Shown piece by piece: positions 13,814-18,025 of a stretch of DNA of 18,025 nucleotides. The DNA is taken from positions 1-18,025 of the forward strand of contig JBAWZR010000014.1 of the NCBI GenBank assembly GCA_037142915.1, written 5' to 3'. Source of the DNA: JBAWZR01 sp037142915. GTDB lineage: Bacteria > Patescibacteriota > Minisyncoccia > Moranbacterales > UBA1568. A model generated the notes under the pieces. That model saw nothing but the letters and a program-made list of their open reading frames with translations, was not told the origin of the DNA and ran no database searches. The position numbers and the translations under genes were made by a program. Positions within the stretch are counted from its first letter, which is position 1. The number at the start of each line of letters is the position of its first letter.

Positions 13814-15766
13814 ATGCCTTTCGCACTTCAAACATCCTGGTTCCTCATTGTTCTCTTTGCGCTTTTCACCATCCCGGGCTGGCTTTTCTTGCGCGCCTTT
13901 TTCGATACACATCACTTCACGCTGCTTGAATGGAGCCTCCTCTCCGTGGCCACCAGTCTTGCCAGTCTGAATTTCCTGATGCTGATTCTCTTCTACCTGT
14001 TTCATATTCCCCTTACCACGCTCTCCCTCACGGTCGCGCTCGCGATCGAGATCAGCCTTTGGATTTTCATCGCCTATCGTCGACACCGCCCAGATCATGG
14101 TTTTGCTCCCAGCCATTTCTCTCCTCGTGAATATCTCCTCATCGCCGCTATTTTCATCCTCGCACTCGGCATTAAAACTCTGTTTCTTACAAACGGCGTC
14201 GCCCCGAGTGCCACCGACCTCGGACACCATACCTATTGGGCGAGTGTCATCTCTCACACCGGCACCATCCCAACGTATACCAAACAGGATATAAACACTC
14301 TCTCCGACGGTCACTATCAACTCGGTCAACCGAAGCCGATCGCTGACTTCATCATCGGTGAACACCTGCCATTCGCCGCCCTCAACCTCCTCACCGGTTT
14401 GGATTTCTTCTCCGCTTTTCCCATCCTATTTCTCTTTTTCATCAATCTCTGCTCTGATCTCGCGCTCTTCGTTTTGGCATGGCGATTTTTCTTCTCGCAC
14501 CTCGCCATCCCGAGGGCCAAAACCGTCGCCATTTTCACGCTCCTTCTTATCGGTCCGTTCTATGCAATTTCATCCCCCGAAACAAAATTCGTGAGCGGCG
14601 GAGTCGTTGGCAATGTCATCGGAAATTTCTTCATCCCCATCCTCTGGCTCATCTACTACCGTGCCCTCAAAGAGAAAGATAGTTCACTCCTCACGCTTGG
14701 ATTTTTCCTCACCTTCGGACTCGCCTACATCCATCACCTCTCCACGTTGATGTTTCTCTTTGGTCTCGTATTCGCGCTCATATTTATTCTTCTCTCCCAT
14801 CTGAAATACCTCCGTGCCACACTCCGCGAGTGGATTGGCCTCGCCTGCAAACCGGCGCCACTGCTCCTTGCCTTCGCCGCCATCCTCTTTTTCTTTTTCG
14901 TGATCGCGCCAAGCTATGCTGACCCAAAAGCCATCGGTACCGCCATTGGCAGCCCTACCAAGGGCACACGCATCGGTCTACCGTTTCTCGAATTCACCAA
15001 CGGTACCCTTGGTATACCCCGAATAGCATTTGGCATCATCGGTGTCGGATTGGTGGCGTTTCTCTTCCGTCGCCGTAGGATCGTTGCCGCTGTCCTCACT
15101 GGTTGGTCTGGGAGCCTCCTCTTGCTCTCACTCGCGCCGCAATGGGCATTCGTCAATATTCCCTCGAATCGGGTTGGCACCTACGCTATTTTCCCACTCA
15201 CTCTCCTCGCCGGATACACACTCTCGCGATGCCTCCCATACCTCACAACTCGTCCATCCAAGTCCTTCACCCAAACATCACTTCCGATTTTCGTCGGTGC
15301 ATCGATACTCATCACCTGGAGCGCTGTTTTTTTCGGCAACGGCCTCTTCGACAACGCACAAAATATCTCTACTGCCAACAAACAAAAAAATCAATCGGTC
15401 GTCGAGACCTTCTCAGCTGCTTCCTTCGTCGATTCTGTCATCACACCGACCGACCTCGTCCTGAAGGATCACAACTATCTCACCGCCGATTCGTGGATCA
15501 AACATTTCTTCCTCCGCGATTATAACTTCCCTCTTTCACGCGGCTACTTCAAACGCTACAGTGACGCGACCAAAACCCGCGAACAGTGCACGCTCTGGAT
15601 GATCTCCACTCCCAACACGCCCAACGGCAAACAGTGCTACACTGATCTCGGCGTGAATTACATTATAGTCAACCCGCAATATGACCAAAAACAATTCGAG
15701 CAGACCACCGATTTCTCACTTGTCTATCGCTCCAATGGCGTTGCTGTTTACTATCGCCACCCTTAA
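13814..15766 (+). CDS. Large multi-pass membrane protein, GT-C-like
   Basis: The 650-residue protein has about 12-14 hydrophobic helices spread over residues 8-500 and a soluble C-terminal domain of about 150 residues ending in VYYRHP. The first long outside loop has ATDLGHHTYW with Asp135, His138 and His139, followed by a second acidic/His segment GEHLPFAAL. Such an Asp/His-bearing loop after the first helices is the layout of GT-C glycosyltransferases that use lipid-linked sugars. I cannot name the family. It would act at the outer face of the membrane, using the product of the GT2 enzyme; this is inference from layout and operon position. It starts 9 nt after the GT4 stop. Confidence 0.8.
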   Translation: MPFALQTSWFLIVLFALFTIPGWLFLRAFFDTHHFTLLEWSLLSVATSLASLNFLMLILFYLFHIPLTTLSLTVALAIEISLWIFIAYRRHRPDHGFAPSHFSPREYLLIAAIFILALGIKTLFLTNGVAPSATDLGHHTYWASVISHTGTIPTYTKQDINTLSDGHYQLGQPKPIADFIIGEHLPFAALNLLTGLDFFSAFPILFLFFINLCSDLALFVLAWRFFFSHLAIPRAKTVAIFTLLLIGPFYAISSPETKFVSGGVVGNVIGNFFIPILWLIYYRALKEKDSSLLTLGFFLTFGLAYIHHLSTLMFLFGLVFALIFILLSHLKYLRATLREWIGLACKPAPLLLAFAAILFFFFVIAPSYADPKAIGTAIGSPTKGTRIGLPFLEFTNGTLGIPRIAFGIIGVGLVAFLFRRRRIVAAVLTGWSGSLLLLSLAPQWAFVNIPSNRVGTYAIFPLTLLAGYTLSRCLPYLTTRPSKSFTQTSLPIFVGASILITWSAVFFGNGLFDNAQNISTANKQKNQSVVETFSAASFVDSVITPTDLVLKDHNYLTADSWIKHFFLRDYNFPLSRGYFKRYSDATKTREQCTLWMISTPNTPNGKQCYTDLGVNYIIVNPQYDQKQFEQTTDFSLVYRSNGVAVYYRHP

Positions 15767-15778
15767 AAGAATTCGTTT

Positions 15779-16150
15779 ATGAAATCATTTCACTTCACCG
15801 ATAAATCACTCCTTATTTTCTTCGTCGCGTCCTTCGTCGCCGCCGGATTCGTCCTCGCTTTCGCATCACAACGAGCACTCGACTTGAATACTAACAAAAA
15901 CTGGTGGACGGTTTCCTTCGCCAACCCGACCGACGCGACACTCACCTTCGGGATTGCCAACCACTCGCCGACGACCTCGTTTTCCTACACGCTTACCTCC
16001 TCAAACGGAAAAAAGACCGATACGGTCTCCGTCAATATCCCCACAGGAAATACCCAAACTGTCGAACCAGTCACACCTGACGGCTTCGTCGCCCCCTTCC
16101 GTGCCTCCGTCCAGCACGACGGTATGACTCAGGAAATCTACAAGAATTAA
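15779..16150 (+). CDS. Single-TM protein with short beta-sandwich-like domain
   Basis: The 123 residues comprise a basic N-terminus, one membrane helix (about 10-29) and an extracytoplasmic part of about 90 residues rich in Thr, Ser and Asn. The alternation (NWWTVSFANPTDATLTFGIANHS, then FSYTLTSSNGKKTDTVSVNI) looks like beta strands of an Ig-like fold, similar in flavour to the tail of DUF1616-type proteins; the family link is weak. It starts 12 nt after the large membrane protein and is the last gene of the operon. It could be a detached partner domain of that protein. No terminator is seen in the 10 nt before the convergent gene at 16161. Confidence 0.7.
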   Translation: MKSFHFTDKSLLIFFVASFVAAGFVLAFASQRALDLNTNKNWWTVSFANPTDATLTFGIANHSPTTSFSYTLTSSNGKKTDTVSVNIPTGNTQTVEPVTPDGFVAPFRASVQHDGMTQEIYKN

Positions 16151-16160
16151 TCTTGAGAAA

Positions 16161-16502
16161 TCAACTATCCAGCAGACATTCACAAGGCTTCTGCTTGAGG
16201 ATAATTTTCTGCTCTTTAACCGTATTGATAAATGTTTTTTGATCACCTAAACCGATAGCCAACCCTTTCTCGAGTGGCGTATGGTGTTGGTATCCGCGCC
16301 GAGAAAATTCTCTTACGAGCGTCTCGTGTCGGATATACAGGGCTTTTTGTTTGCCCACCCAGCGCAAAGTTTCCGGGTGATGCGAATACCCTCCTTTGCC
16401 TTTGTGTTTCGTCAAAATATTCCACAATCCGTGCAGCTCGCGATGCTCAGCGAGTAAATGTTTCCGACACAGGTGTTGCGGATGTATATCCCAGACGCGC
16501 AT
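16161..16502 (-). CDS. Pyr_excise / T4 endonuclease V-like protein
   Basis: The 113-residue protein aligns by eye with the T4 DenV family (Pyr_excise), whose founder cleaves the glycosyl bond at UV-induced pyrimidine dimers and nicks the abasic site. The key segment is LCRKHLLAEHRELHGLW, matching T4 HLMAEYREL. The catalytic Glu23 of T4 corresponds to Glu22 here and His16 to His15. The following region (GGYSHHPETLRW, then ALYIRHETLVREFSRRGYQHHTPL) fits the bacterial branch. I chose the ATG at 16502, 7 nt after the preceding stop; the frame can extend to 16523, overlapping the SOUL gene. T4 uses Thr2 as nucleophile, whereas residue 2 here is Arg, so lesion-cutting activity is not assured. It is co-directional with, and probably co-transcribed with, the SOUL gene. 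Confidence 0.72.
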   Translation of the reverse strand: MRVWDIHPQHLCRKHLLAEHRELHGLWNILTKHKGKGGYSHHPETLRWVGKQKALYIRHETLVREFSRRGYQHHTPLEKGLAIGLGDQKTFINTVKEQKIILKQKPCECLLDS

Positions 16503-16509
16503 ATCTTTT

Positions 16510-17145
16510 CTATTTAATCTCAATCAGTACTTCATTGCGATTCATCCAGGGCGGGGTCCACGGGGCATTGTATCCGGCGTATGCAGGACTGCCCTGCGTC
16601 ACAACTCCATCCTGAGCGAGCGCTGAAAGCAACGCTTCTTGCATTTTTTTGACTCGTGCATCTGATCGATACCCTGAGAACCGCATCACGGCATATTTTT
16701 TGGCAGGAATCATCACGATTTTTACCCGGGAGTCACTCGGCGTCGGCAATGTCTCAAGCGTATAGGAATGAGGCATTCCGAATGATATCACCTGCGAGTC
16801 TCCATCAGTTGTCGCGACCACCGGAGCCGTCATGGCGATATTTTCCGAACCATTCTCTACTCCTTCTTTTTGAGCGACCACGGGAGCGGTCATGGCGATA
16901 CTTTCTTTTCTAGTATTGCCACCGAAAATATATCCCGCCACAATTCTAAAGCCGACACTCATAGGATCCTCCTGGGAACCCGGCACCGTCGTCTGTGCCA
17001 CGATATGCGCTGGGTACTCGCGTATTTCATACCCATTCACTTTTTTCACCACGGTATACTCCACCTGTTCCACACGAGAGCTGAAAAATCCCCAGGCAGA
17101 CCAAAGCATAATAACGACAACGAAAACGATAAGTATGTTGGGCAT
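16510..17145 (-). CDS. SOUL-family protein, membrane-anchored
   Basis: The 211-residue protein is of the SOUL haem-binding family, which in other organisms binds haem or tetrapyrroles. An N-terminal membrane helix (about 3-20) precedes the SOUL domain, which starts EYTVVKKVNGYEIREYPAHIVAQT. The diagnostic IAMTAPV occurs twice (83-89 and 103-109), as is usual in the family, followed by PHSYTLETLPTP and YAVMRFSGYRSD. The C-terminal APWTPPWMNRNEVLIEI is also typical. The longer frame to 17217 would run through the palindromic cluster at 17188-17260, so I start at the ATG at 17145. The Pyr_excise gene follows after 7 nt. Haem binding itself is not shown by the sequence. Confidence 0.88.
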   Translation of the reverse strand: MPNILIVFVVVIMLWSAWGFFSSRVEQVEYTVVKKVNGYEIREYPAHIVAQTTVPGSQEDPMSVGFRIVAGYIFGGNTRKESIAMTAPVVAQKEGVENGSENIAMTAPVVATTDGDSQVISFGMPHSYTLETLPTPSDSRVKIVMIPAKKYAVMRFSGYRSDARVKKMQEALLSALAQDGVVTQGSPAYAGYNAPWTPPWMNRNEVLIEIK

Positions 17146-17187
17146 AGTGTTATACTTTATTTTTATCAATGCGCAAACGAGAGGATT

Positions 17188-17271
17188 CGTCCGGCATTCG
17201 CCGGACGCCCCGCGCATGCCGGGGCGAACTCACGACCCAGCCCCTCGCGAGGAGCTGGGTGACAGTTTTTT
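17188..17271. repeat. Cluster of three palindromes with terminator-like end
   Basis: Three adjoining hairpins are seen: CGTCCGGC/GCCGGACG (17188-17207), CGCCCCG/CGGGGCG (17206-17226) and ACCCAGC/GCTGGGT (17235-17260, with CCTC/GAGG inside). The last is followed by GACAG and six Ts (17266-17271) on the plus strand. The layout resembles dispersed GC-rich repeats and is of the same general design as the copies at 6746 and 11542, but the sequence differs. It lies between the SOUL gene and tRNA-Ser, both on the minus strand, and could end the tRNA-Ser transcript. Confidence 0.75.
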
Positions 17272-17287
17272 ATAGCCCTTCAGAAGG

Positions 17288-17374
17288 CGGAAGCGGTGAG
17301 ATTCGAACTCACGATACCCTTGCAGGTATGACAGTTTTCAAGACTGTTGCCTTCAACCACTCGGCCACGCTTCC
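17288..17374 (-). tRNA. tRNA-Ser(UGA)
   Basis: On the minus strand the acceptor stem GGAAGCG/CGCTTCC, a Ser-type D arm, the anticodon arm ACAGT-CTTGAAA-ACTGT (anticodon TGA), a long variable arm typical of class II tRNAs and the T arm with GTTCGAATC are all present. Discriminator is G, and CCA is not encoded. It reads UCN codons beginning with UCA. Confidence 0.96.
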
Positions 17375-17388
17375 TGCTTTTCCCTCTT

Positions 17389-17417
17389 ATCCTACCAAAA
17401 CATCGCTCTCTTGTAAA
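17389..17417 (-). promoter_or_regulatory. Probable tRNA-Ser promoter
   Basis: On the minus strand TTTACA (17417-17412), 17 nt and TAGGAT (17394-17389) lie 15 nt upstream of the mature 5' end of tRNA-Ser. It is divergent from the extended -10 site at 17426-17434. Confidence 0.5.
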
Positions 17418-17425
17418 TGAAACTG

Positions 17426-17434
17426 TGTTATACT
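17426..17434 (+). promoter_or_regulatory. Extended -10 promoter element
   Basis: TG, one base and TATACT form an extended -10 site with no good -35 box. Predicted initiation near 17441 is about 20 nt before the ATG at 17462. Confidence 0.45.
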
Positions 17435-17461
17435 GGAAGAAAGTTCATCATTGATTCTTCT

Positions 17462-17929
17462 ATGTCACAGCAACCGATTTTCGAATGGCAGGTACACGAA
17501 ACCGAAACGCAGGCTCCCAGCCGCAAGCTGCTTTTTTGGCTCGGCGTGGCATTACTCGGTATCATCGGTTATGAACTCTTCGTCAACAATCCGATTGTGG
17601 CGATCACCTTCATCCTCATTGGTATCACGGGCTATATCCTGCTTCATCGAGAGGCACGATTTCTCCATTGCCGGATTTTCCCACAGGGTGTCGGGGTCAA
17701 TAGCGAGCTCTTCCCCTTCGATCAAATGGATCACTTCTGGATTTTCGAAAACGAACCTGGTTCCAGCTTCGTCCGTTTCAAAACCAAAACACTCATCGAG
17801 CCCTTCGTAGATATTCCGCTCGGAGATACCGATCCTCAAGAACTCCGACAAATACTAGGCTCATTCATTCCGGAAGAAAGGATCGACCTCACTTTGGTTG
17901 ACATTTTCTCCCGAATGCTTCATATTTAG
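17462..17929 (+). CDS. Two-TM protein with C-terminal PH-like domain
   Basis: The 155-residue protein has a polar N-terminus (FEWQVHETET), two adjacent membrane helices (about 23-40 and 45-60) and a soluble domain of about 90 residues (RFLHCRIFPQGVGVNSELFPFDQMDHFWIFE, then FVRFKTKTLIEPFVDIPL). The domain ends with a helix (DPQELRQILGSFIPEERIDLTLVDIFSRML). The strand order and the final helix recall bacterial PH-like domains found after paired helices, and proteins of this shape are frequent in Patescibacteria. I give no function. I chose the ATG at 17462 over 17417 because the promoter site at 17426-17434 falls after the earlier start. Confidence 0.75.
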   Translation: MSQQPIFEWQVHETETQAPSRKLLFWLGVALLGIIGYELFVNNPIVAITFILIGITGYILLHREARFLHCRIFPQGVGVNSELFPFDQMDHFWIFENEPGSSFVRFKTKTLIEPFVDIPLGDTDPQELRQILGSFIPEERIDLTLVDIFSRMLHI

Positions 17930-17932
17930 AGC

Positions 17933-17956
17933 GTACCCCGCTGGTACTCGTTTTTT
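17933..17956 (+). terminator. Weak terminator after the two-TM gene
   Basis: GTACC (17933-17937) pairs with GGTAC (17943-17947), then TCG and six Ts (17951-17956), which touch the start of the tRNA gene. The stem has only 5 bp. A TTGACA box at 17898-17903 with CATATT 17 nt later may drive the tRNA; if so, this hairpin lies in its leader. Confidence 0.45.
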
Positions 17957-17960
17957 GTTT

Positions 17961-18025
17961 GCGCTTGTAGCTCAGTGGATAGAGCGTCTGGTTGCGGTCC
18001 AGAAGGTCGCAGGTTCGATTCCTGC
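17961..18025 (+). tRNA. tRNA-Arg(GCG), 3' end cut by window edge
   Basis: Visible are the acceptor 5' strand GCGCTTG, the D arm GCTC...GAGC, the anticodon arm TCTGG-TTGCGGT-CCAGA, a five-base variable loop AGGTC and the T arm GCAGG-TTCGATT-CCTGC. The anticodon is GCG, which reads CGC and CGU. Most bacteria use ACG, edited to ICG by TadA, in this slot. The 3' acceptor strand lies outside the window. Confidence 0.92.

Noticed and set aside
17146..17217. Longer N-terminus for the SOUL protein
   Set aside because: The extra 24 residues would be encoded by palindromic repeat DNA; the ATG at 17145 starts directly at the membrane anchor.
17169..17420. 83-codon plus-strand frame across the tRNA-Ser gene
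   Set aside because: It runs through the repeat cluster and antisense through a tRNA, so it is not a gene.

Overview
The window looks like a chromosomal segment of a Candidate Phyla Radiation (Patescibacteria, Parcubacteria-like) bacterium. This placement is inferred from gene style, not from a marker phylogeny. The reasons are compact operons whose core genes mostly lack Shine-Dalgarno sites, short single-TM proteins, several families of palindromic repeats, a tRNA-Arg with a GCG anticodon, and TGA used as a normal stop (so not a code-25 lineage).

Layout. Bases 1-2145 (minus) hold a dTDP-L-rhamnose operon in the order rmlC, rmlB, rmlD (rmlD runs off the left edge). It is preceded by a good sigma70-type promoter and an unusual ~80-nt structured leader. 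Bases 2312-3260 (minus) hold a khpA-like KH-domain gene with a long leader containing a 123-bp palindromic element, and a 72-aa orphan gene. Bases 3383-6151 (minus) encode a P2-type cation ATPase, divergent from miaA (6221-7210, plus). miaA carries an in-frame 81-bp palindromic repeat. Bases 7282-8076 (minus) are a pair of cysteine-rich orphan genes with strong Shine-Dalgarno sites, preceded by a promoter, a 14-codon mini-ORF and a terminator hairpin. Bases 8222-9854 (minus) hold an MFS transporter and a membrane-anchored Ada-like zinc-domain protein.

Bases 9987-16150 (plus) form a cell-surface glycan operon: UDP-HexNAc 6-dehydrogenase, a small Cys-containing membrane protein, a second copy of the palindromic repeat, a GT2, a GT4, a 13-or-so-TM GT-C-like protein and a short anchored beta-rich protein. 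Bases 16161-17145 (minus) encode a SOUL-family protein and a T4 endonuclease V-like (Pyr_excise) protein. Bases 17188-18025 hold a third palindromic cluster, tRNA-Ser(UGA), a two-TM conserved-type protein and the 5' part of tRNA-Arg(GCG).

How it fits together. The rhamnose operon and the aminouronate/glycosyltransferase operon both supply surface-polysaccharide synthesis: nucleotide sugars, lipid-linked transfer, and membrane-side assembly. The less expected content is non-coding: at least four palindromic elements (one translated inside miaA), a multi-state leader in front of rmlC, and a possible leader-peptide/terminator arrangement in front of the Cys-rich pair.
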